NCBI GenBank assembly: GCA_019510305.1
Contig: JAEKKN010000049.1
Location: forward strand, 1 to 64,000
DNA from: Microbacterium sp.
Lineage (GTDB): Bacteria; Actinomycetota; Actinomycetes; Actinomycetales; Microbacteriaceae
DNA: 64,000 bases
Reading direction: 5' to 3'
This document shows, piece by piece, positions 48,311 through 59,389 of this stretch. Within the stretch, counting starts at the first letter, position 1; every line of letters starts with the position of its first letter. The notes beneath the pieces were generated by a model. That model saw only the letters and a program-made list of their open reading frames with translations. It had not been told where the DNA came from and did not search any database. The position numbers and the translations under genes were made by a program.

Positions 48311-50638
48311 ATGCAGACATACACGGAGAAGACAGTGATCCCCGCTTTCCCCCAGGCGTCGGCTCGGGTACAGGCGCTCCTGGCGCAGATGACGATCGAG
48401 GAGAAGGCCGCGCAGCTCGTCGGCTACTGGCTCGACCAAGGCGGCGAGGTCGTCGCTCCCATGCAGAGCGAGATGAGCGGATCCGCCCCCTCGGGCGCGC
48501 TGGCCGACATCACCAGGCATGGCATCGGCCACTTCACGCGGGTGTACGGCACAAGGCCGGTGGACCCTGCCGAGCGCGCGGCATGGCTGTGGTCAGAACA
48601 ACGACGCCTGCAGACCGAGACGCGTCTGGGCATCCCCGCCCTCGTGCACGAGGAGTGCCTCACGGGTCTCGCGGCGTGGAAGGCCGCGACCTTCCCGACA
48701 CCGCTCGCGTGGGGCGCCTCCTTCGACTCGGGCCTGGTGGAGGAGATGGCGCTCTCGATCGGCGACTCGATGCGCGAGCTCGGCATCCACCAAGGGCTCG
48801 CCCCGGTTCTCGACGTGATCCGCGATCCCCGTTGGGGCCGCGTCGACGAGTGCATCGCAGAAGATCCCTACGTGGTCGGCGTGCTCGGCACGGCCTATGT
48901 GAAGGGCCTCCAAGCGGCCGGCGTGCACGCGACCCTCAAGCACTTCGTCGGTTACGCCGGTTCGCGTGCGGGGCGCAACCACGCCCCGGTCTCGGCCGGA
49001 CCCCGCGAAGTCGCCGATGTCTTCCTGCCGCCCTTCGAGATGGCGGTCATCGACGGGGGAGTGCGCTCCGTCATGAACTCTTACGCGGAGATCGACGGCG
49101 TGCCGCTCGGCTCGAGCGCCGAGTACCTCACCGAGCTGCTGCGGGAGCGCTGGGGCTTCGACGGCGTCGTGGTCGCCGACTACTTCGCCGTCGCCTTCCT
49201 CGAGATCATGCACCGCATCGCCTCCGACCGGGGTGAGGCGGCTCAGGCGGCGCTCACGGCGGGCATCGACGTCGAACTTCCCACCGGGGACGCCTATCTC
49301 GAGCCGCTGATCGAGCGGGTCGGAGCAGGACTCTTCGACGAGGCCTTCATCGATCGCGCGGTTCTGCGCGTGCTCACGCAGAAAGAGGACCTCGGACTCC
49401 TCGAGGCGGGTGCCTTCGCGCAGGGCCCTCCCGCCGAGATCGACCTCGACTCGCCTCGTCATCGCGATATCGCGCGACGGCTCGCAGAAGAATCGGTCGT
49501 GCTGCTGTCGAACGACGGCGTGCTGCCGCTCACGGGAACCTCATCGACCGTCGCCGTGATCGGACCGAATGCCGATCGCGCCGAGGCGCTGATGGGCTGC
49601 TACTCGTTCGCGAACCATGTTCTCGCACATCATCCGGAGTACCCGATCGGCTTCGAGATCCCAACCGTCGCCGACGCCCTCACCGCGGAGATGCCGGACG
49701 CGCGAGTGATCGGCGCCCGCGGCTGCGACGTCGAGGGTGACGACCGGTCGGGTTTCGCGGAGGCCGTGGATGCTGCCCGCGCCGCCGATGTCGCGATCGT
49801 CGTCGTGGGCGATCAGGCCGGACTGTTCGGTCGTGGCACGGTGGGTGAGGGCAACGATTCCGAGTCGCTCGAGCTGCCGGGCGTGCAGCGCGAACTGGTC
49901 GAGACGCTCATCGCCACCGGCACCCCGGTCGTCGTGGTCGCCCTCACCGGCCGCCCTTATGCGATCGGATGGGCGCTCGACGGCGAGCATCGTGCCGCTG
50001 CCGTGCTGCAGGCGTTCTTCCCCGGCGAGGAAGGGGGGTCCGCGCTCGCCGGAGTCATCACGGGCCGGGTGAATCCTTCGGGCCGGCTCCCGGTCTCGCT
50101 GCCGCGCTCCGCCGGCGCCCAGCCGTACTCCTATCTGCATCCGCGCCTTGGTGGGCCCTCGGACGTCACCGCGACCGATCCCACACCCGTGCGCCCGTTC
50201 GGTTTCGGCCTGTCTTACACGACGTTCGCCCACGACCTGCTCGCGGTCGATGAAGAGGTCTCTGCGGGCGATGCCTTCCGCGCGGTCGTGCGCGTGACCA
50301 ACACCGGCTCCGTGCCGGCTGATCACGTGCTCCAGCTGTACGGGCACGACGTCGTGGCATCCGTCACCCGCCCTGACGCGCAGCTGCTCGCGTTCCACCG
50401 TCTCACGCTCGACGCGGGCGAATCCGCCGACGTCGCGTTCAGCGTGCCGACACAGCGTTTCGCGTTCAGCGACCGATCGATGGTGCGCATCGTCGAGCCC
50501 GGCGATGTGCAGGTGTGGGTCGGTGCGGATGCCGCGACGGATGTCACTCGCCGCGCGGCCGTGCGTATCACGGGGGCCGTCCATGCGCTGACGCCCGTGG
50601 ATCCGCGGTCGGTGAGCTCCGAGGTCATCCCGGGATGA
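48311..50638 (+). CDS. GH3 beta-xylosidase / beta-glucosidase
   Basis: A 775-residue GH3 enzyme. The N-terminal barrel has LAPVLDVIRDPRWGRVDE, TLKHFVGYAGSRAGRNHAP and the nucleophile region GFDGVVVADYFAV, where the Asp follows Ala rather than the more usual Ser. The second domain (VVLLSNDGVLPL) and a C-terminal fibronectin-III-like domain (VRVTNTGSVPADHVLQLY) complete it. No signal peptide. Its place next to a GH43 xylosidase points to xylo-oligosaccharides. Stop overlaps the GH43 start (ATGA). Confidence 0.93.
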   Translation: MQTYTEKTVIPAFPQASARVQALLAQMTIEEKAAQLVGYWLDQGGEVVAPMQSEMSGSAPSGALADITRHGIGHFTRVYGTRPVDPAERAAWLWSEQRRLQTETRLGIPALVHEECLTGLAAWKAATFPTPLAWGASFDSGLVEEMALSIGDSMRELGIHQGLAPVLDVIRDPRWGRVDECIAEDPYVVGVLGTAYVKGLQAAGVHATLKHFVGYAGSRAGRNHAPVSAGPREVADVFLPPFEMAVIDGGVRSVMNSYAEIDGVPLGSSAEYLTELLRERWGFDGVVVADYFAVAFLEIMHRIASDRGEAAQAALTAGIDVELPTGDAYLEPLIERVGAGLFDEAFIDRAVLRVLTQKEDLGLLEAGAFAQGPPAEIDLDSPRHRDIARRLAEESVVLLSNDGVLPLTGTSSTVAVIGPNADRAEALMGCYSFANHVLAHHPEYPIGFEIPTVADALTAEMPDARVIGARGCDVEGDDRSGFAEAVDAARAADVAIVVVGDQAGLFGRGTVGEGNDSESLELPGVQRELVETLIATGTPVVVVALTGRPYAIGWALDGEHRAAAVLQAFFPGEEGGSALAGVITGRVNPSGRLPVSLPRSAGAQPYSYLHPRLGGPSDVTATDPTPVRPFGFGLSYTTFAHDLLAVDEEVSAGDAFRAVVRVTNTGSVPADHVLQLYGHDVVASVTRPDAQLLAFHRLTLDAGESADVAFSVPTQRFAFSDRSMVRIVEPGDVQVWVGADAATDVTRRAAVRITGAVHALTPVDPRSVSSEVIPG

Positions 50639-52182
50639 CCCTGGTCCGCAACCCGATCCTGCCGGGCTGCCATCCCGATCCCTCGATCTGCCGGGTGGAC
50701 GGCGAATACTTCGTGGTCACCTCGTCGTTCGAGTACCTGCCAGGGCTCCCCATCCATCGGAGCACCGACCTCGCCCGCTGGGAGTTGATCGGGCACGCCG
50801 TCGACAGGCCGGGGATGCTCGACATGGCGGGCATGGCGTCGTCGAGCGGGCTCTACGCGCCCACGCTGCGCCACCATGACGGCCTCTTCTGGGTGATCTG
50901 CACGCTCGTCGACCAGAACGATCCGGCACGCGGTGGGAACTTCGTGATCACGGCGACCGACCCCGCGGGTCCCTGGAGCGAGCCGGTGTGGCTGGGCGCC
51001 GACGGCATCGACCCCTCGCTCTTCTTCGACGACGACGGGAGGGCGTGGGTGCAGGGGACGAGGCTCGCCCGAAGTCCGCAGTGGCACGATCAGACCGAGA
51101 TCTGGCTGCGCGAGTTCGATCCCGAGGCCAGGGCGCTCACCGGTCCCGAGCATGTGATCTGGCGGGGCGCGCTGATCGGGGCCGTCTGGGCCGAGGGGCC
51201 GCACCTGTACAAGGTCGACGGCCGTTATCACCTCGTCGCGGCGGAGGGCGGCACGGAGATGCATCATGCGGTCTCGGTGGCGCGGGCGGATGCCGTGACC
51301 GGACCGTACGTCGGGAACCCGGCGAATCCGGTGCTCAGCCACCGCCAGCTCGGTCGCACGGCGGACGTCGTCGCGGTCGGCCACGCCGATCTCGTGCAGG
51401 CTGCTGACGACAGCTGGTGGGCCGTGCTTCTCGGCATGCGGCCGTATGGCGGGCTCCACGCGAATCTCGGGCGCGAGACGTTCCTGGTTCCCGTCGAGTG
51501 GGAAGACGGCTGGCCGGTCTTCGCGCCGGGAGAGGGGCGCGTACCGGACCAGGTCGAGGTGCCTTTCGCGGGCGAGGGGCGTCAGGAGCGCTCTGCGACG
51601 ATCGCCCCGGACGACGGACGCTGGACCTCGGTGCGCGCGCTGCCGGGTGAGGTCGCCGATGCGGTGGACGGCGAGTGGCTGCTGCCGATCCGTCCGGAGG
51701 GGCCGACGGACCCGCAGCCGTTCGCGTTCCTCGGCGTCAGGCAGCAGCATCCGGATCTCGACTTCACGCTGAGGATGTCCGGACGGCTGGCCCCCGGCGA
51801 GGAGACCGGCTTGCTGATCCGGCAATCCGAGCGCGATCACGTGCGCCTGGCTGTACTCGGCGGGGGAGAAGCGGATGCTGCACGGATCACGGCGACCCTA
51901 GTGCGTGCAGGCGGGTCGGCCGAGCAGGGGACGATCACGCTGACGGGTCCTCTGGCCGAGGGCGTCGAGCTGACGTGCCGGGCACGAGGACAGGACTACG
52001 AACTGCTCGCAGGCGTCGAAGGGTCACAGCCGTTGCGCGTCGCGACGGTCGACGGCACGAGCCTCGACTCCTTCTCGTCCGGAGGATTCCTCGGCCTGTG
52101 GCTCGGCGCGTACGCCACGAGCGTCGCAGCGGAGACCGACAGCGTCGTCCGTGTCGCGCGCGTCGAGTACCACCCGCGCTGA
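50635..52182 (+). CDS. GH43 beta-xylosidase / arabinofuranosidase
   Basis: A 515-residue GH43 (subfamily 11-like) enzyme. The general base Asp lies in GCHPDPSICRV, the middle Asp in GIDPSLFFDDDG, and the acid Glu in WAEGPHLYK. The C-terminal beta-sandwich domain (about 320-515, LRMSGRLAPGEETGLLIRQSE) closes the active site in this group. Cytoplasmic. Last gene of the operon; it would cut imported xylo-oligosaccharides to xylose together with the GH3 enzyme. Confidence 0.93.
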   Translation: MTLVRNPILPGCHPDPSICRVDGEYFVVTSSFEYLPGLPIHRSTDLARWELIGHAVDRPGMLDMAGMASSSGLYAPTLRHHDGLFWVICTLVDQNDPARGGNFVITATDPAGPWSEPVWLGADGIDPSLFFDDDGRAWVQGTRLARSPQWHDQTEIWLREFDPEARALTGPEHVIWRGALIGAVWAEGPHLYKVDGRYHLVAAEGGTEMHHAVSVARADAVTGPYVGNPANPVLSHRQLGRTADVVAVGHADLVQAADDSWWAVLLGMRPYGGLHANLGRETFLVPVEWEDGWPVFAPGEGRVPDQVEVPFAGEGRQERSATIAPDDGRWTSVRALPGEVADAVDGEWLLPIRPEGPTDPQPFAFLGVRQQHPDLDFTLRMSGRLAPGEETGLLIRQSERDHVRLAVLGGGEADAARITATLVRAGGSAEQGTITLTGPLAEGVELTCRARGQDYELLAGVEGSQPLRVATVDGTSLDSFSSGGFLGLWLGAYATSVAAETDSVVRVARVEYHPR

Positions 52183-52196
52183 GCGGGCGTCAGCGC
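52176..52196. terminator. Small hairpin spanning two convergent stops
   Basis: gcgctga (52176-52182) pairs with tcagcgc (52190-52196) across the stop codons of the GH43 and thiE genes. Only seven base pairs, no T-run. Confidence 0.3.
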
Positions 52197-52873
52197 AGCC
52201 GCGCGCGCAGCGATGCGGCCGCCCCGGCGGGATCGAGTGCCTCGGTCACCGCCCGCACGACGACGATGCGTGACGAACCGGCCTCGACGACCTCGTCGAG
52301 GCGAGGACCTTCGTCGATGCCGCCGATAGCGAACCAGGGCCTGCTCGTCCCGGATGCAGCGACCGCGCGCAGGGGACCCGTGCCGATCGCCGCGCGTCCG
52401 GGCTTCGTCGGCGTCTCCCACACCGGGCCGACGCAGAAGTAGTCGAGGGCGGTGTCGGCGTCCGCCTCCGCGGCCTGTGCGATCGAATGCGTCGACCGCC
52501 CGATGATCACGTCGTCGCCGAGCAGCCGCCGTGCCTGCGCGGTGGTCAGATCGCCCTGACCGATGTGGAACACGTCGGCGCCGACGAGAGCGGCGACGTC
52601 GGCGCGGTCGTTCACCGAGAACAGCTTTCCGTGTCTGCGCGCGACGGCGGCGAGGATCTCGAGCGCCTCGATCTCGGCGCGGGCTTCGAGGTCCTTGTCA
52701 CGCAACTGGATGATGTCGACCCCGCCCGCGTAGGCCGCATCGAGGAACTCCTCGAGGTCGCCGGTCGCCGTGCGAGCGGTCGTGCAGACGTACAGCCGTG
52801 CTGCGTCGAGCAGGGCGAGGCGCTCCTCGCGGGTCGGGCGGGGTGCGTCGACGAGGGGGAGAAGCGCGGTCAT
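52190..52873 (-). CDS. thiE: Thiamine-phosphate synthase
   Basis: Joins the pyrimidine and thiazole halves to thiamine phosphate. A 227-residue TIM barrel. Motifs are [64 protein letters not shown] and WFAIGGI. Start at 52873 (MTALLPLV) rather than the longer frame, which crosses the TPP riboswitch. It is divergent from thiO, so the riboswitch on the other strand cannot control it in cis. Confidence 0.95.
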   Translation of the reverse strand: MTALLPLVDAPRPTREERLALLDAARLYVCTTARTATGDLEEFLDAAYAGGVDIIQLRDKDLEARAEIEALEILAAVARRHGKLFSVNDRADVAALVGADVFHIGQGDLTTAQARRLLGDDVIIGRSTHSIAQAAEADADTALDYFCVGPVWETPTKPGRAAIGTGPLRAVAASGTSRPWFAIGGIDEGPRLDEVVEAGSSRIVVVRAVTEALDPAGAAASLRARLR

Positions 52874-52888
52874 AGCCCTAGAGTAGAG

Positions 52889-52968
52889 GGGTCCGCGGGA
52901 GCCCACAGGGGCTGAGAGGGCCACGTGCCGACCGCTGAACCTGAAACGGATAATGCCGTCGTAGGAAA
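52889..52968 (+). ncRNA. TPP riboswitch before the thiO-thiS-thiG-thiF operon
   Basis: Conserved THI-box parts are present in order: cgggagcccacaggggctgagaggg-type P2/P3 region (written here in part: ggggctgagaggg), then gaccgctgaacctgaaac, then ggataatgccgtcgtaggaa. The thiO start lies nine bases further. A tagagt at 52879-52884 may be the -10 box. High TPP should reduce expression, here probably by hiding the ribosome site. Confidence 0.95.
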
Positions 52969-52976
52969 GGGCACGC

Positions 52977-54160
52977 ATGCGCATCGCTGTGATCGGCGCC
53001 GGGATTATCGGTCTGGCGACCGCCGAGGAACTGGTCGTGCGGGGCCACGAGGTGACGGTCTTCGACCCTGAACCTGCCCGCGGCGCGAGCCTCGCCGCCG
53101 CCGGGATGCTCGCTCATGCCGCCGAGATGGCATGGGGGCAGGACGCGCTGACTCCGCTCATGCAGGCATCGGCCGAGAAGTACCCGTCTTTCGTCGAGCG
53201 TCTGTCGGCGACGAGCGGGCGATCGCTCGGGCACCGCACGGACGGGACGCTCTCGGTCGGCGTGGATGGCGCGGACCGTGAGGCGCTCGGCGCCGCGGCC
53301 GAGCTTCAGCGCACGCAGGGGCACCGGGCTGAACGGCTGACGGGCACGGCCGCTCGCGACCTCGAGCCGGCGCTCGGCCCCGCCGTCACCTCTGCCGTGT
53401 TCACTCCGGACGACCATCAGATCGATCCGCGGCGGCTCGCAGCGGCGCTCCTCGACCTGCTCGGCGACCGCGTCCGCAGAGAGGCCGTGACCGCGGTGAC
53501 TCGGACGCTCGAGGGAGTCAGCGGTCTGCTGTCGGCATCCGGCGAGCATCACCGCGCGGACGTCGTCATAGTGGCCGCCGGCCTCGGGGCGGCCCTGATC
53601 GGCGGCATCCCCGCGCTCCCGCTCCGGCCCGTGTGGGGCGACGTCCTCCGCCTGCGCGTCCCGCCGGCGCTGCGTCCGCTGATCACGCGCACCGTCCGTG
53701 CGCAGGTGCGGGGGCGTGCTGTGTACCTCGTCCCGCGGGACGACGGCACGATCGTGCTCGGAGCCTCCGTGCGGGAGGGCGGCGTCGAGGGAGTGCACGC
53801 CGGGTCCGTGCTCGTCCTGCTTCGCGACGCCGACACGGTCGTCCCCGGCGTGAGCGAGTGCGAGATCGTCGAGATGCTCGCACGTCCTCGCCCGGGGAGC
53901 CCGGATGCCGTGCCGCTTCTCGGCGTCGTCGAGGAAGGCGTGGTCGTCGCCACGGGGTTCGACCGGCACGGAGTGCTGCTCGCTCCTCTGGCGGCGGCGG
54001 TCGCGTCGGATCTGGCCGAGGGGCGCCCGATCGACGAGAACGTCCGGTCCGCCATGGACCCGTGGCGCTTCACGGCCGCCACGGCGGGCGGACCGCGAGA
54101 GGCCGCCGCCTGGACACCTCCTGCTGTCGTCGACCTCGTCGGCGCCCGACCGAAAGGCTC

Positions 54161-54164
<4 letters not shown>
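52977..54164 (+). CDS. thiO: Glycine oxidase
   Basis: An FAD enzyme that makes iminoglycine for the thiazole ring. The 395-residue protein opens with the dinucleotide fold [23 protein letters not shown] and a DAO domain follows; the C-terminus has [18 protein letters not shown], as in ThiO. The ATG directly follows the riboswitch (aggaaagggcacgc). It overlaps thiS. Confidence 0.94.
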
Positions 54165-56403
<2,239 letters not shown>

Positions 56404-56410
<7 letters not shown>

Positions 56411-57207
56411 CTGGCTCGGTGCGAGTCGTCGGACGCCGGGACGAAGCGTGCGGCGAGAGCCTCGGTCGCCCGTGCGAGCAGCGCGACGTCCGCCCCGACC
56501 GCGACGAAGTCCGCCCCCGCAGCGATGTACGCGTCGGCGGCGACCGGATCGAAGGCGTTCACGCCGACCGGTTTGCCGGCGCCCTTGACCGCGCGGAACA
56601 CGCTCTCGACGGCCGCGACGACCTCGGGGTGGGTCTGCTGGCCCAGCAGCCCCATCGACGCCGACAGGTCTGACGGGCCGACGAACACGGCGTCGACGCC
56701 GTCGACCGAGGCGATCTCGGCGGCGGCATCGACGCCCGCCGCGGTCTCGATCTGCACGGTCAGCGAGGTGTGCAGCGCCGACTCCTGCAGGTAGCGCTCG
56801 ACCCGATTCCAGCGGGCGCTGCGGGCGAGGGCGCTGCCGACACCGCGCACGCCTTCCGGCGGATAGCGGGTGGCGGCGACCGCCGCACGGGCCTCGTCGG
56901 CCGAGGACACCATCGGCACGATGAGATTCTGCGCACCGAGATCGAGCACCTGCTTGATCGCGACGGCGTCGTTGGACGGCACCCGCACGAGCGGGGCCAC
57001 CGGGTATGCGGCCGCGACCTGCAGCTGCAGCAGAACGCTTTCGAGAGTGTTCGTCGAGTGCTCCATGTCGATGAGCAGCCAGTCGACACCGGAGCCGGCG
57101 GCGACCTCGGTCACCAACGGGCTGCCCGAGCAGGCCCACACCCCGATCAGCGATCGGTCGGATGCCGCGATCTGCTCGCGGAAGGAGGAATCTAGACGAA
57201 GCGGCAT
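56404..57207 (-). CDS. hpaI: 4-hydroxy-2-oxoheptanedioate aldolase
   Basis: Last step of homoprotocatechuate degradation: splits HKHD into pyruvate and succinate semialdehyde. A 267-residue HpcH/HpaI class II aldolase. Motifs are VDWLLIDMEHSTNT, the metal-binding VQIETAAGVDAAAEIA, and VFVGPSDLSASMGLLGQ. Start at 57207, overlapping the hpaH stop by 16 bases; the longer frame is a shadow. Last gene of the hpa operon. Confidence 0.95.
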
Positions 57208-57977
57208 GCGATCGTTCCCATCGGTCCGTAGTCGCACAGCACCTCGTCGCCGCGCGTCACCCACATCGGGCGCGTGAACGATCCTGCCAGGATGATCTCC
57301 CCTGCCTCGAGACGCGCGCCGTGCTGATGGAACTTGTTCGCGAGCCACGCGACGCCGGTGGCCGGATGATTGAGGACCCCGGCGGCGACTCCGGTCTCTT
57401 CGATCTCGCCGTTCTTGAAGAGCAGACCGGGCACCCAGCGCAGATCGATCTCGTCAGGACGCTTGTGCACGGTGCCCAGCACCATCGCGCCGTAGGCCGC
57501 GTTGTCGCTGATCGTGTCGACGATCGTGCGGCCCTCGAGCTCGATGTGCGAGTTCAGCACCTCGAGAGCGGGCACGGCGTAGTCGATCGCCGCGAGCGCG
57601 TCGTCGAGAGTGCAGTCGGGGCCCTCGAGCGGACGCTTGAGCACGAACGCCAGCTCGACTTCGATGCGCACGTTCGAGAAGTGGTCGACGGGGATCTCGG
57701 CGCCTGATTCGTACACGGTGTCGTCGAACATCACACCGTAGTCGGGCTCGGTGATCCCAGTGGCCTGCTGCATCGCCTTCGACGTCAGCCCGATCTTGCG
57801 TCCGACGAGCCGGCGTCCCGCGTCGATCTGAGAATCCCGCCACACGCCCTGGATCGCGTACGAGTCCTCGACCGTGGCCTCGGGGTACCGGGCGGTGATG
57901 CGCGGGATCACACCGTGCGTGCGATCGGCCTCGGCGAGCTCCGCCGCGATCTGCGCGATGGTGTCTGCTGAAAGCAT
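57192..57977 (-). CDS. hpaH: 2-oxo-hept-4-ene-1,7-dioate hydratase
   Basis: Adds water to OHED to give the HpaI substrate. A 261-residue enzyme of the MhpD/HpcG type in the FAH superfamily, with GRKIGLTSKAMQQATGITEPDYGVMFDD, the metal-binding glutamates in IEVELAFVL, and LNHPATGVAWLANKF. Start MLSADTIAQI at 57977 has gaaggaggaa upstream. Confidence 0.95.
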   Translation of the reverse strand: MLSADTIAQIAAELAEADRTHGVIPRITARYPEATVEDSYAIQGVWRDSQIDAGRRLVGRKIGLTSKAMQQATGITEPDYGVMFDDTVYESGAEIPVDHFSNVRIEVELAFVLKRPLEGPDCTLDDALAAIDYAVPALEVLNSHIELEGRTIVDTISDNAAYGAMVLGTVHKRPDEIDLRWVPGLLFKNGEIEETGVAAGVLNHPATGVAWLANKFHQHGARLEAGEIILAGSFTRPMWVTRGDEVLCDYGPMGTIACRFV

Positions 57978-58000
57978 CCGTTCCTCCTTCGTCTTTTTTC

Positions 58001-58112
58001 GGTCGTTGAGCGAGGGAGCGGAGCGACCGAGACGAAACGCTTCATGGTTCGCGTGACCCGAGGTCGTGCGGGTCCTCACCGCGTTTCGTCTCGCTCCGCC
58101 CGCTCAACGACC
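58001..58112. repeat. Long palindromic repeat, copy 1 (between hpaH and hpaD)
   Basis: ggtcgttgagcg (58001-58012) is matched by cgctcaacgacc (58101-58112), and gagacgaaacgc inside is matched by gcgtttcgtctc. The arms enclose about 40 unrelated bases. Copy 2 at 59287-59376 has the same arms. It looks like a REP- or MITE-type element. Confidence 0.85.
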
Positions 58113-58119
58113 AGTGGTC

Positions 58120-59256
58120 CTACAGCTGGTTGCCGAGCTTTCCCTCACGCTCGTCCGCGCGCGTGTAGCTGAACCCGTCGGCGCCGATCGTGACGGCCAT
58201 CTCGGAGGAGTCGGTGCGCGCGATGACGGGCTGCGGGTTGCCGTCGAGGTCGAGCACGAGGCTCGCGTCGGTGTACCAGCTCGGCACGACGGGGTTGCCC
58301 CACCAGTCGCGGCGCTGGTTGTCGTGCACGTCCCACGTGATGGCCGGGTTGTCCGGGTCGCCCGTGTAGTAGTCCTGCGTGTAGACCTCGACGCGGTGAC
58401 CGTCGGGGTCTCGCAGGTACAGGTAGAAGGCGTTGCTCACGCCGTGGCGACCGGGGCCCCGCTCGATGGCGTCGGAACGGCGGAGGGCCCCGAGCTTGTC
58501 GCAGATCGCGAGGATGTTGTGCTTCTCGTGGGTCGCGAAGCACACGTGGTGCATGCGCGGCCCGTCGCCGCCCGTCATGGCGGTGTCGTGCACGGTGGGC
58601 TTGCGACGCATCCACGCGGCGTAGACGGTGCCCTCCTCGTCCTGGATGTCCTCCGTGACGCGGAATCCGAGGTCCTGCATGAACTTCACCGCGCGGGGGA
58701 CGTCGGGGGTGACCTGGTTGAAATGGTCGAGGCGCACGAGCTCGCCGGGGATGTGCAGGTCGTAGCGCCACGACATCCGCTCGACGTGATCGGTCGCGTG
58801 GAAGAACTCGTAGGGGAAGCCGAGCGGGTCGACCACGCGCACGGAGTCGCCGATGCCCTTGACGAACCCGTCGGGGTTGCGGCGGACGTCGCAGCCGAGC
58901 TCCGTGTAGAACTCGACGGCGCGGTCGAGGTCCTCGGCCGAGCGGACCCGGTACGAGAACGCGGCGACAGCGGCGATCGGACCCTTGCGCAGCACGAGGT
59001 TGTGGTGGATGAACTCCTCGGTCGAACGCAGGTAGATCGCCTCGTCGTCCTCCTCCGTCACGTAGAGACCGAGCACGTCGACGTAGAACACGCGAGACGC
59101 GGGGAGGTCGGTGACCACGAGCTCCATGTACGCGCAGCGCAGCACGTCCGGAGGCGTGCTCGTCGGGGTCGGCGTCGGGTTGTCGGGATGGATGGGCGCC
59201 TCCTGGCTCACGTAGAAGCCTGAGGAGGTCAGCGTCATGTCATCGCGGTTGGTCAT
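58120..59256 (-). CDS. hpaD: 3,4-dihydroxyphenylacetate 2,3-dioxygenase
   Basis: Extradiol ring cleavage of homoprotocatechuate. A 378-residue type I dioxygenase resembling the Fe enzyme of Brevibacterium fuscum. Two glyoxalase-fold modules follow an N-terminal Pro/Thr-rich tail. The metal ligands are His in RLDHFNQV, His in MHHVCFAT and Glu in HRVEVYTQ. The C-terminal WYTDASLVLDLDGNPQPV is as in that enzyme. It is separated from its operon neighbours by the two palindromic repeats. Confidence 0.96.
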   Translation of the reverse strand: MTNRDDMTLTSSGFYVSQEAPIHPDNPTPTPTSTPPDVLRCAYMELVVTDLPASRVFYVDVLGLYVTEEDDEAIYLRSTEEFIHHNLVLRKGPIAAVAAFSYRVRSAEDLDRAVEFYTELGCDVRRNPDGFVKGIGDSVRVVDPLGFPYEFFHATDHVERMSWRYDLHIPGELVRLDHFNQVTPDVPRAVKFMQDLGFRVTEDIQDEEGTVYAAWMRRKPTVHDTAMTGGDGPRMHHVCFATHEKHNILAICDKLGALRRSDAIERGPGRHGVSNAFYLYLRDPDGHRVEVYTQDYYTGDPDNPAITWDVHDNQRRDWWGNPVVPSWYTDASLVLDLDGNPQPVIARTDSSEMAVTIGADGFSYTRADEREGKLGNQL

Positions 59257-59286
59257 GTCAGCGTCCTTGCTTGGATGTCGGATGCC

Positions 59287-59376
59287 GGTCGTTGAGCGAG
59301 GGAGCTTGCGACCGAGACGAAACGCAGTTTCCTGCAGGATCGACGCGTTTCGTCTCGCTTCGCTCGCTCAACGACC
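59287..59376. repeat. Long palindromic repeat, copy 2 (between hpaD and hpaE)
   Basis: ggtcgttgagcg (59287-59298) with cgctcaacgacc (59365-59376), and gagacgaaacgc with gcgtttcgtctcgc inside. Arms are nearly identical to copy 1, but the central segment differs, so each copy kept only the palindrome. Confidence 0.85.
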
Positions 59377-59389
59377 GGGGGAAGATGGA

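Noticed and set aside
58001..58112. Simple rho-independent terminator for hpaD
   Set aside because: Arms are far apart, there is no T-run, and an almost identical element lies on the other side of hpaD, so a dispersed repeat is more likely.
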